Below, one piece after another: positions 8,682-16,361 of a DNA stretch of 64,000 bases. The DNA is from Streptomyces flavidovirens DSM 40150. Lineage in GTDB: Bacteria; Actinomycetota; Actinomycetes; Streptomycetales; Streptomycetaceae. Location: NCBI RefSeq assembly GCF_000429085.1, contig NZ_AUBE01000007.1, forward strand, positions 62,001-126,000, given 5' to 3'. Each line of letters starts with the position of its first letter. Positions within the stretch are counted from its first letter, which is position 1. Both the position numbers and the translations under genes were made by a program. The notes under the pieces were generated by a model. It was not told where the DNA came from and did not search any database. It was given only the letters and a program-made list of their open reading frames with translations.

Positions 8682-9571
8682 TAGTGGTGGACGAGCACGT
8701 CGCGCCCGCGGTCGCGCATCACCGACTGGCCACCGGGCCCGATGTACCGGCCGTGCGTGGCGAGCACCAGGTCGCCGCCGCCCTCCAGCATCGGCTTGCC
8801 GCTGCTGTCGGCATAGGGGCCCTCGATGTTCGCGGACCTCCCCACCTTGATCTTGTACGTGGCGGTCAGGCCCGAGCAGCACGCGTCGTAGGAGTTGAAG
8901 AGGTACCAGTACGCTCCGTGCTTCACGAGCGTCGGCGCCTCGACCGCGTACGGCAGGTCGGGACGGGTCGCCAGATGGCGCACGGTGGTGTCGGAGGGGT
9001 CAGCGAGGCCCGTGCGCCGGTCCAGCTTGATCATGCGGATGCCGGTCCAGTACGAGCCGAACGCCATCCACAGCCTGCCGCCGTCCTCGACCACGTACGG
9101 GTCGATGGCGTTCCACGCGTCACCCCGCTCGCTCGCGAACACCTTGCCGTGGTCCGTCCAGGTGCCGGGACGCCCGGAGGCGGATGTGGCAAGGCCGATC
9201 GCCGAGTGGTTGGAACCCCAGGACGAGACGGCGTAGTACAGCCAGTACCTGCCCGCCCGGTAAGTGATCTCGGGCGCCCACGGGTCGGCCGTGCCGTTGT
9301 ACTCGTACCACCACGCCGGCGGCTCGGCGAACGCGTCGGCCGCCGCCCGCTCCCAGTGCTTGCGGTCCTTCGAGACACGGGCCTCCAGGCGGCCGTGCGT
9401 CGAATAGGCGACGTAACTCCCGTCCCTCAGGCGGATCATCGTCGGGTCGTGGATGACGGTGTCCCCGGTGACGGGCTGAGGTCCGGGGTAGTCGGCGGCC
9501 GTCGCGGTGGACGGCGCGAGGAGCAGGAACGCGGCGGCCAGCGCCGCCACAGTGAGCCTTTTACGCTGCAC
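8600..9571 (-). CDS. Secreted GH43 arabinan endo-1,5-alpha-L-arabinanase-like hydrolase
   Basis: 323 residues with a Sec signal peptide cleaved near residue 25 (PSTATAADY). The five-bladed beta-propeller GH43 fold is indicated by the catalytic triad in context: Asp in VIHDPTM, Asp in NAIDPYVV, and Glu in AVEAPTL. GSYWTGI and the GPGGQSV block near the C-terminus are also family features. It would cut arabinan outside the cell and feed the importer encoded directly upstream (9599-12767). The start lies 27 nt downstream of the last permease gene, so it is probably in the same operon. Endo- versus exo-action is not decided by sequence alone. Confidence 0.88.
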   Translation of the reverse strand: MQRKRLTVAALAAAFLLLAPSTATAADYPGPQPVTGDTVIHDPTMIRLRDGSYVAYSTHGRLEARVSKDRKHWERAAADAFAEPPAWWYEYNGTADPWAPEITYRAGRYWLYYAVSSWGSNHSAIGLATSASGRPGTWTDHGKVFASERGDAWNAIDPYVVEDGGRLWMAFGSYWTGIRMIKLDRRTGLADPSDTTVRHLATRPDLPYAVEAPTLVKHGAYWYLFNSYDACCSGLTATYKIKVGRSANIEGPYADSSGKPMLEGGGDLVLATHGRYIGPGGQSVMRDRGRDVLVHHYYDGQDEGTPKLGLNTLSWEGGWPVVS

Positions 9572-9598
9572 AGGAGGACTCCCTCTACTGTCCGGCCG

Positions 9599-10474
9599 CT
9601 ACTGTCCGGCCAGGCCGGTGTGCGCCACACCGCTGACGATCTGCCGCTGGAAGAAGACGAACACGATGATCAGCGGAAGCCCGGCCACCAGGCCGCCCGC
9701 CATCAGCTGCGCCCACTGGATGCCGTAGGAGTTCATGACGGTCGCGATGCCGTTCGGCATCGTCATCAGGTCCGGGTTGTTGGTCACCATGTACGGCCAC
9801 AGGAAGTTGTTCCAGGACGCGATGAACGTGAAGATCCCGACCGCCGCGAGGGGCGGACGCGACAGCGGAAGCACGATGGTGAAGAACACGCGCCAACGCC
9901 CGGCGCCGTCGATGAACGCCGCCTCCTCCAGCTCCTTCGGGATGCCCTGGAAGAACTTGTAGAGGATGTACACCATCGCGGCCGGCGCGCACTGCGGCAG
10001 GATCATGCCCCAGTACGTGTCGACCACCCCCATCGACTGCACGGTGGTGAACAGCGGCACCCCGAGCACCGCGGGTGACACCATCAGACCGGCCATGACC
10101 AGGCCGAGCAGCGCGTTCTTGCCACGGAAGCCGGTACGGGCGAATCCGTAGCCGGCGAGCGCGCCGACCAGGACCACGACGAAGGTGACACAGACGGAGA
10201 CGACCACGGAGTTGACGAACCAGTTGGTGATGTTGCCGGTCTCGAAGATGGCCTGCCAGGCCTGGATCGTCCACTCCTGCGGCACCCAGTGCGTGGGCAC
10301 GGCGACTGCTTCCGTCTCCGACTTCAGGGAGGTGAACACCGCCCACACGAAGGGAGCGGTGAACACCCCGGAGACGAGCACGCCGATGGCGGTGAGCACG
10401 ATCTGCCCCGGTGTCCACTTCTTGCGCGGACCCCGGCGTCGTACGCGCGGAGATATCTGGGAAACGGCGGTCAT
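9599..10474 (-). CDS. Carbohydrate ABC transporter permease, MalG type
   Basis: 291 residues with six predicted membrane segments and the EAA loop (EEAAFIDGAGRWRVFF) near residue 190 that docks to a shared ATPase. The start at 10474 overlaps the partner permease stop by 4 bp. The system has no ATPase gene of its own, as is usual for Streptomyces sugar importers that use the shared MsiK-type ATPase. Given the GH43 and GH51 neighbours, the cargo is inferred to be arabino-oligosaccharides. Confidence 0.92.
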   Translation of the reverse strand: MTAVSQISPRVRRRGPRKKWTPGQIVLTAIGVLVSGVFTAPFVWAVFTSLKSETEAVAVPTHWVPQEWTIQAWQAIFETGNITNWFVNSVVVSVCVTFVVVLVGALAGYGFARTGFRGKNALLGLVMAGLMVSPAVLGVPLFTTVQSMGVVDTYWGMILPQCAPAAMVYILYKFFQGIPKELEEAAFIDGAGRWRVFFTIVLPLSRPPLAAVGIFTFIASWNNFLWPYMVTNNPDLMTMPNGIATVMNSYGIQWAQLMAGGLVAGLPLIIVFVFFQRQIVSGVAHTGLAGQ

Positions 10475-11418
10475 CGTGCGCCCTCCTCGCGCTTGCGCAG
10501 CAGCCACATACGGCCGAGGGCGACGACCGCGATGATCAGGAAGAAGATGATGGAGATCGCGGAGGCGTAGCCCACGCGGTACGCGGTGAACCCCTCCTCC
10601 AGCGTGAACTGGACAAAGGTCCGGGTGCTCTCCTCGGGCCCGGGTCCGAAGTCCTGCATCACCACGGCCTGGTCGAAGACCTGTAGCGAGGCCAGGATCT
10701 GCAGTGTGACCACCAGGCCGGTGATGTTGCGCAGCATCGGCAGCGTGATGTGCACCATGCGGTGCCAGGCGTTCGCACCGTCCAGGGCCGCCGCCTCGTA
10801 CAGATGCCGCGGGATGTTCTGCAGCGCCGCCAGGAACAGCAGGAAGCTGAAGCCGACCGTCCACCACAGGGTGGTGATTACGATGGCGATCATGGCGGTG
10901 GACTTCTGCGTCAGCCAGGGCGTCTCCAGGCCGAAGACATGGTTGATCATGCCGGTGCCCGGATTGAACAGCCACTGCCACAGATTCGCGGCGACCGTGG
11001 ACGGCAGCAGGAACGGGGCGAAGAAGCACAGCCGCCACAGCCACTTTGCGCGCTCGATGTGATGGGCGAGCACCGCGAGCACAAACGCCAGAAGGACGAT
11101 GCAGGGCACCACGAGGAAGGTGAAGTACGCGCTGTGACCGAGGGAGTCCCACATCAGCGGGTCGTCGAGCGCCTCCCGGTAGTTGTCCAGGCCGACGAAT
11201 CGCTCGCCCACACCGGAGATGTTGGCGTCGGTGAAGCTCAGCCACAGGCCGCGCCCGATCGGCAGCAGCACGAACAGCGCGAACAGCGCCAGGAACGGGG
11301 CGACGAACCAGCCGCCGTGCTGGAACCCGCGCGCCAGGCGGACCCGTGCCGAATCGGCGTACACCGCCGGCACGGGACGTACGACGGCCGGGGTGAGCGT
11401 GGTGTCGACGGCGCTCAT
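10471..11418 (-). CDS. Carbohydrate ABC transporter permease, MalF type
   Basis: 315 residues with six membrane segments and an EAA loop (LYEAAALDGANAWHRM) near residue 210. It forms the heterodimeric channel with the MalG-type partner downstream, and 4-bp overlaps at both ends show translational coupling in the binding protein - MalF - MalG order. The long open frame that extends upstream of 11418 lies inside the binding-protein gene and is not used. Confidence 0.92.
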   Translation of the reverse strand: MSAVDTTLTPAVVRPVPAVYADSARVRLARGFQHGGWFVAPFLALFALFVLLPIGRGLWLSFTDANISGVGERFVGLDNYREALDDPLMWDSLGHSAYFTFLVVPCIVLLAFVLAVLAHHIERAKWLWRLCFFAPFLLPSTVAANLWQWLFNPGTGMINHVFGLETPWLTQKSTAMIAIVITTLWWTVGFSFLLFLAALQNIPRHLYEAAALDGANAWHRMVHITLPMLRNITGLVVTLQILASLQVFDQAVVMQDFGPGPEESTRTFVQFTLEEGFTAYRVGYASAISIIFFLIIAVVALGRMWLLRKREEGAR

Positions 11419-12767
11419 GTCGCAGCACCTTCCTCGACGATGGCCTCGCCCGCCATCGGGTTCTTCATGGTCAGCAGCTTCTCCAGTACGTCCTTCATGC
11501 GCCGGGCCGTGGCGTCGGGCCGGGCGGAGCCGACGTTGGAGGAGGCGACGGCGGGGCCGATGCGCTGGGCGAGCAGGCCGGTCGACCCGGCGAACCAGGC
11601 GCTCGGCTCCACGGCCATGTGATCCATCGCGGAGACGTACTCGGCCTGCGGCTTCAGGGCCAGATAGTCCTTGTCCTCCAGCGTCGGTGCGTACGCCGGG
11701 ATGTGGCCGCCCTGCGACCATGCCAGGGCGTTCCTGACGATGTACGCGGCCAGCCGGTGGGCGCCCTCGTTGGCGGCGCCGCCACGTGCGGCCTGGTGGG
11801 GCAGGACGAAGCAGTGCGACTCGGCGTGGGTGGCGGGTCGGCCGAAGACAGGCGGCAGTTCGGTGGCGCCGTAGTCGAGTTTCGCGTCGTTGAAGACCGG
11901 CACCGACCAGTTGCCCTCCCAGGTGAATGCCGAGCCGTTGAGGAACATCTCGCCGTCTGCGATGCCGACCGGGGCGGTGTAGCCGTCGGTCACGTGCTGC
12001 CGCAGGAACTCCAGTACCCGGGTCGCCTTGTCGGTGTCGAAGGTGACGTCCTGGCCGTCGGCGCTCAGACAGGTGCCGCCGAGCTGGGTGTAGAAGGACA
12101 GGAAGAACCACCACGAGAAGTTCGGTTCGCTCGCCTTCATGCCGAGCACCTGGAGGTTCCCCTTGACCGCCTTCTTGGCTGTCTTCAGGGCCTTGAACCA
12201 CTCCTCGGGCGAGGAGACGGCCGCCAGGTTTCCGCCGTCGCCGAGCAGGCCGGCCTTCCCGCACACGTCGCGGCGGTAGAAGCAGAGCTGGGCGTGGATG
12301 TCGAGTGGAAGGCCGTACAGCTTGCCGTCGACCACCGCCCGCTTCCACAGCACCGGGTTGAAGTCCGCCTCCCGCACCCCGCACTTGCCGAGAAGCCCCA
12401 CGTCCCAGGGGTCGAGCAGACGGCCGGGTGCGAAGCCCGGTATCCGGCCCAGGTGCATGACGGCCAGGTCGGGGGCCCGGTTGCCGGAGGCCGCCATGGC
12501 CAGTTTCGTGTAGTACGGATTGCCCCACTGCAGGGTCGAGTCCTTCACGTCGACACGGGGATCGGCCCGGCGGAAGGCGTTCAGCATCGCGATCATGTTC
12601 ACGCCGTCGCCGCCGCTGAAGAGATTCCAGTAGCGGACGCGTACGTCGGCGTCCGAGGCGATCGCGGAGGCGCTGCGGTTCGCGGCGGCGAGCCCGAAGC
12701 TGCCGGCTACGGCGAGGGTTCCTAGTCCGCCGAGCACGGTGCGGCGGCTCGGGAGAGGTGGTGGCAT
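11415..12767 (-). CDS. Extracellular sugar-binding protein of arabinan importer, SBP family 1
   Basis: 450 residues. The N-terminus carries a twin-arginine-like signal (PSRRTVLGGLGTLAVAG). No lipobox cysteine follows, so it may be released or held by an uncleaved signal rather than lipid-anchored. The fold features of maltose-type binding proteins are present (RYWNLFSGGDG near residue 45, MFLNGSAFTWEGNW near 270). It is the first gene of the minus-strand operon and divergent from the GH51 gene, sharing a 339-bp intergenic region with repeated TTCGAACG-type sequences. Ligand inferred to be arabino-oligosaccharide. Confidence 0.9.
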   Translation of the reverse strand: MPPPLPSRRTVLGGLGTLAVAGSFGLAAANRSASAIASDADVRVRYWNLFSGGDGVNMIAMLNAFRRADPRVDVKDSTLQWGNPYYTKLAMAASGNRAPDLAVMHLGRIPGFAPGRLLDPWDVGLLGKCGVREADFNPVLWKRAVVDGKLYGLPLDIHAQLCFYRRDVCGKAGLLGDGGNLAAVSSPEEWFKALKTAKKAVKGNLQVLGMKASEPNFSWWFFLSFYTQLGGTCLSADGQDVTFDTDKATRVLEFLRQHVTDGYTAPVGIADGEMFLNGSAFTWEGNWSVPVFNDAKLDYGATELPPVFGRPATHAESHCFVLPHQAARGGAANEGAHRLAAYIVRNALAWSQGGHIPAYAPTLEDKDYLALKPQAEYVSAMDHMAVEPSAWFAGSTGLLAQRIGPAVASSNVGSARPDATARRMKDVLEKLLTMKNPMAGEAIVEEGAAT

Positions 12768-12830
12768 GGCGGCTCGTTTCTTCTTCAGGGCGTGTCGGAG
12801 TGCACGGCCCGGCGAGACGTGTGTTCGGGA

Positions 12831-13047
12831 TTTCGAATGCTGCTCGCAACTTCGAACGGACCGTAAGGTCGCACGCCATGCGCGTCAACGGCTGAGCCCA
12901 ACTCGCCTGGAAAATCAGTTTCTTGTGCGGCGGATCGAACTGCGGGCGGGTCAATCTCGCCGGTCCTGCGCAAACCGTTGACGGGTGATCCCGTACTTCC
13001 TAAGTTGCCGTTCGAAGCTCTGATCAGTGTCTGGAATATCGAACGGC
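12831..13047. promoter_or_regulatory. Repeated TTCGAACGG-type elements between divergent arabinan genes
   Basis: The intergenic region 12768-13106 contains TTTCGAATGC (12831-12840), ACTTCGAACGG (12849-12859), GCCGTTCGAAGC (13007-13018) and TATCGAACGGC (13037-13047). GCCGTTCGA at 13007-13015 and TCGAACGGC at 13039-13047 form a perfect 9-bp inverted repeat with a 23-bp spacer. The placement between divergent sugar genes suggests operators of a local regulator, which is not encoded next to them. A related palindrome lies before the GH127-like remnant at 43641. Confidence 0.5.
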
Positions 13048-13106
13048 GGCGGGGGGTGTGCGCGGTTCATTCAGCGTCCGCTCCGCAGAACCACATTGAG
13101 GGAGTC

Positions 13107-14621
13107 ATGACCAGTTCAGCCCGCTTCACCCTGCACCCCGACTTCGCCGTCGGCGAGGTCGACCCCCGGTTGTTCGGCTCCTTCGTGGAGCACCTCGGCC
13201 GCTGCGTGTACACCGGCATCTACGAGCCGGGCCACCCCACGGCTGACGACGCGGGTTTGCGCACCGACGTACTCGGCCTGGTCCGTGAACTCGGCGTCAC
13301 CGCCATCCGCTACCCCGGCGGCAACTTCGTCTCGGGCTACAAGTGGGAGGACTCCGTGGGGCCGGCCGAGGAGCGCCCCCGCCGCCTCGACCTGGCCTGG
13401 CGTTCCACCGAGAGCAACCGCTTCGGGCTCAGCGAGTACATCGCGTTCCTGAAGAAGATCGGGCCGCAGGCCGAGCCGATGATGGCCGTCAATCTGGGCA
13501 CCAGGGGAGTGGCCGAGGCGCTGGAGCTCCAGGAGTACGCCAACCACCCCTCGGGCACGGCCCTCGCGGACCTGCGTGCCGCGCACGGCGACAAGGACCC
13601 CTTCGGGATCAGGCTCTGGTGCCTGGGCAACGAGATGGACGGGCCCTGGCAGACCGGCCACAAGACGGCCGAGGAGTACGGGCGCGTGGCAGCGGAGACC
13701 GCACGCGCGATGCGCCAGATCGACCCCTCCGTCGAACTCGTCGCCTGCGGCTCGTCGGGGCAGTCAATGGACACCTTCGCCGCGTGGGAGGCGACGGTAC
13801 TCGCCGAGACGTACGACCTCGTCGACTACGTCTCGCTGCACGCCTATTACGAGGAACTCGACGGCGACCGCGACTCGTTCCTCGCCTCGGCCGTCGACAT
13901 GGAGTCCTTCATCGAGAACGTCGTGGCGACCTGCGACCACGTGGGGGCGCGCCTCAAGTCGAAGAAGCGGATTAACCTTTCCTTCGACGAGTGGAACGTC
14001 TGGTACCTCTCCAAGACCCAGCGCGAAGCCGAGGAGAACCCCCTCGACTGGCCCGAGGCGCCCCGTCTCCTGGAGGACAACTACTCCGTCACCGACGCCG
14101 TGGTCTTCGGCTCCATGCTCATCGCGCTGCTGCGCCACGCGGACCGGGTGACCGTCGCCTGCCTCGCTCAGCTCGTCAACGTCATCGCGCCGATCATGAC
14201 GGAGCCGGGCGGCCCGGCCTGGAAGCAGACCACGTTCTTCCCCTTCGCACAGGCGTCCCGGCACGGACGCGGGCAGGTACTCGACGCACGCGTGGACTCA
14301 CCGACGTACGAGACGAAGAGGTACGGCGAGGTGCCGCTGCTGCACGCGACGGCGGTACGCGCGGAGGACGGCACAGTGACCGTGTTCGCCGTGAACCGCA
14401 GTCAGAGCGAGCCGCTGCCGCTGGACATCGCACTGGAGGGGCTGGGGCTGAAGGTGCTCATCGAGCACAGCGCGCTGGCCGACGACGACCCCGACGCCCG
14501 CAACACCCTTGACGAGCCCGAGCGGGTCTCCCCGCACACGGTGACCGGCACACGCCTTGCCGGCGGCACCCTGAGCGCCACCCTGGAGCCGATGTCCTGG
14601 AACGTGATCCGGCTCGGTTGA
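13107..14621 (+). CDS. abfA: Intracellular GH51 alpha-L-arabinofuranosidase
   Basis: 504 residues, no signal peptide, so it acts in the cytoplasm on imported arabino-oligosaccharides. The start at 13107 has GAGGGAG just upstream; the longer frame to 12978 reads through the operator region and is unlikely. GH51 hallmarks: the acid/base Glu in CLGNEMDGPW, the nucleophile Glu in SFDEWNVWY, and FGSFVEHLGRCVYTGIYEPG near the N-terminus. It is divergent from the importer operon and is the logical intracellular partner of the secreted GH43 enzyme. Confidence 0.93.
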   Translation: MTSSARFTLHPDFAVGEVDPRLFGSFVEHLGRCVYTGIYEPGHPTADDAGLRTDVLGLVRELGVTAIRYPGGNFVSGYKWEDSVGPAEERPRRLDLAWRSTESNRFGLSEYIAFLKKIGPQAEPMMAVNLGTRGVAEALELQEYANHPSGTALADLRAAHGDKDPFGIRLWCLGNEMDGPWQTGHKTAEEYGRVAAETARAMRQIDPSVELVACGSSGQSMDTFAAWEATVLAETYDLVDYVSLHAYYEELDGDRDSFLASAVDMESFIENVVATCDHVGARLKSKKRINLSFDEWNVWYLSKTQREAEENPLDWPEAPRLLEDNYSVTDAVVFGSMLIALLRHADRVTVACLAQLVNVIAPIMTEPGGPAWKQTTFFPFAQASRHGRGQVLDARVDSPTYETKRYGEVPLLHATAVRAEDGTVTVFAVNRSQSEPLPLDIALEGLGLKVLIEHSALADDDPDARNTLDEPERVSPHTVTGTRLAGGTLSATLEPMSWNVIRLG

Positions 14622-14697
14622 GGCCCTCGGCCGCTCCACGCGGCCGAGATGAGGTCCGCCCCCGGGTTGAGGGTCCCGGGCGGACCGGCGGGTGAGG

Positions 14698-14731
14698 GGG
14701 GCGGGCCGGTGTGTGCACACCGGCCCGCCCC
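14698..14731 (+). terminator. Strong hairpin terminator after the GH51 gene
   Basis: A perfect 16-bp stem, GGGGCGGGCCGGTGTG paired with its complement around a 2-base centre, 77 nt past the stop codon. There is no T-run, as is common in Streptomyces. Confidence 0.75.
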
Positions 14732-14997
14732 TCGGGCTCGAAGAGGGGCTCGTTCAAGCCTCAAGGCGCGCGGTCTGGGGTATGCCACGGAAGCGTGGGC
14801 GCCCGACATCTCGAGCACCGGATGGCCCGTCGCCTACTGAAGGTGCTGGACGCGGGCGCGCGGTACACGGAGCGCACGGTGCGTGCAAAGCCGTCATGCG
14901 GGCGCGGCACTAAGGGGACCGATCGCACGTTCTATATTTCAGATTGTCATGCTGGATGAAAGTATGCCTTTCCCTCACTCCGAGAGAAGCCGCACCG

Positions 14998-16314
14998 ATG
15001 ACCCGAAGTGCCCGCAGCCGTGGCCGACGACGCGCTCACAGCCGCAAGCGCATCCGCACTCCCCTGATGACCGTGGCCGCATTGCTGGTCGTGTCGGTCA
15101 TGTACTTGCTCGGCAGGACGCTGATCGGCGGCCCGGACAGCCCGGCCGCGGCGAAGGGCGTCCCCGACGAGGACCCGGCAGCCAGCGCGAAGAGCGACAA
15201 GCCGGGCGCGCGGGCGGGCTCACGCAAGCGTGAGGAGCCCTGGGACGGCAAGGTCAAGGTGCTGGGGGACGGTTCGACGTCGTACACCGGACCACAGCGG
15301 GACCAGCTCAAGCCGCAGAAGCTCAAACCGGGGCAGAAGCCCCCGCAGTTCGTGGTCTTCTCCTGGGACGGCGCGCTTGAGGGCGACGACCACCTCTTTT
15401 CCCACTTCCGTCAGGTGGCGCAGGAGAGCGACGCCCACATGACGTTCTTCCTGACCGGCATCTACCTGCTGCCCAAGTCGAAGAGTGACCTGTATCTCCC
15501 GCCGCAGCACGACCGGGGTTCCGCCGCGATCTCCTACCCCACCGACGAGCACGTCAGGACCACGCTGACGCAGCTCGGCGGTGCCTGGAAGGACGGGCAC
15601 GAGATCGGCTCGCACTTCAACGGTCACTTCTGCGGCTCCGGCGGCGGCGACGACTGGAGCGTCGAGGAGTGGAGGAGCGAGATCGACCAGACGTACGACT
15701 TCGTCAAGAAGTGGAAGACCAACACCGGCTTCAGCGACATGCCGCCGCTGCCCTTCGACCCCGACCGGGAATTCGTCGGCGGCCGCGCCCCCTGCCTGGA
15801 GGGCCAGAAGACGCTGATACCGGCGAGCAAGCAATTCGGCTGGCGCTATGACGCCAGTTCGCCCGGCGGTTTCCAGACCTGGCCGAGCAAGAAGGACGGC
15901 GTCTGGGACTTCCCGCTGCAGTTGCTGCCGTACCCCGGCAAGGACATCCAGGTGCTCTCCATGGACTTCAACTTCCTCTACAACCAGTCCAAGGGCGAGA
16001 CCGACGGCGATCCCGCCCAGTACGACGCCTGGAAGCAGACGACCAAGGGCGCCTACATGAACGGCTTCAACCGCGTCTACAACGGCAGCCGGGCACCACT
16101 GTTCATCGGCAACCACTTCGAGCAGTGGAACGGCGGCATATACATGGACGCCGTGGAGGACCTGATGCGGGAGGTCTGCCCGCGCAAGGACGTCGAGTGC
16201 GTGTCCTTCAAGGAACTGGCCGACTGGATGGACGTCCAGGACCCGCAGGTGCTGGAGCAGTTGCGCTCACTGGATCCGGGGCAGGCGCCCGCGTGGAAAA
16301 CGCTGGTCAAGTAG
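14998..16314 (+). CDS. Secreted or membrane-anchored polysaccharide-deacetylase-like protein
   Basis: 438 residues. The start at 14998 gives a basic N-terminus followed by one membrane/signal segment (TVAALLVVSVMYLLGRTL, about residues 25-42) and a charged linker. The outer domain resembles NodB-type deacetylases: VVFSWDGALEGDD in the place of the TFDDG motif, HEIGSHFNGHFCG with the metal-ligand histidines, and GGRAPCL near residue 265. A NodB enzyme would remove acetyl groups from wall sugars. The first motif is unusual (SWDGA rather than TFDDGP), so activity and substrate are uncertain. It is flanked by terminators on both sides and is probably monocistronic. Confidence 0.8.
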   Translation: MTRSARSRGRRRAHSRKRIRTPLMTVAALLVVSVMYLLGRTLIGGPDSPAAAKGVPDEDPAASAKSDKPGARAGSRKREEPWDGKVKVLGDGSTSYTGPQRDQLKPQKLKPGQKPPQFVVFSWDGALEGDDHLFSHFRQVAQESDAHMTFFLTGIYLLPKSKSDLYLPPQHDRGSAAISYPTDEHVRTTLTQLGGAWKDGHEIGSHFNGHFCGSGGGDDWSVEEWRSEIDQTYDFVKKWKTNTGFSDMPPLPFDPDREFVGGRAPCLEGQKTLIPASKQFGWRYDASSPGGFQTWPSKKDGVWDFPLQLLPYPGKDIQVLSMDFNFLYNQSKGETDGDPAQYDAWKQTTKGAYMNGFNRVYNGSRAPLFIGNHFEQWNGGIYMDAVEDLMREVCPRKDVECVSFKELADWMDVQDPQVLEQLRSLDPGQAPAWKTLVK

Positions 16315-16347
16315 GGCCGGCCGACCCCCCGGTACGAGGGGCCGGCC
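16315..16347. terminator. Hairpin terminator between convergent genes
   Basis: GGCCGGCC at 16315-16322 pairs with GGCCGGCC at 16340-16347 directly after the deacetylase stop and 15 nt from the convergent PBP stop. It could serve both strands. Confidence 0.6.
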
Positions 16348-16361
16348 GTGGCGGTACGGGC

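Noticed and set aside
10471..12954. 827-codon frame that looks like a long N-terminal extension of the MalF-type permease
   Set aside because: The added part is read through the binding-protein gene in the wrong frame; the ATG at 11418 with a 4-bp overlap is the natural start.
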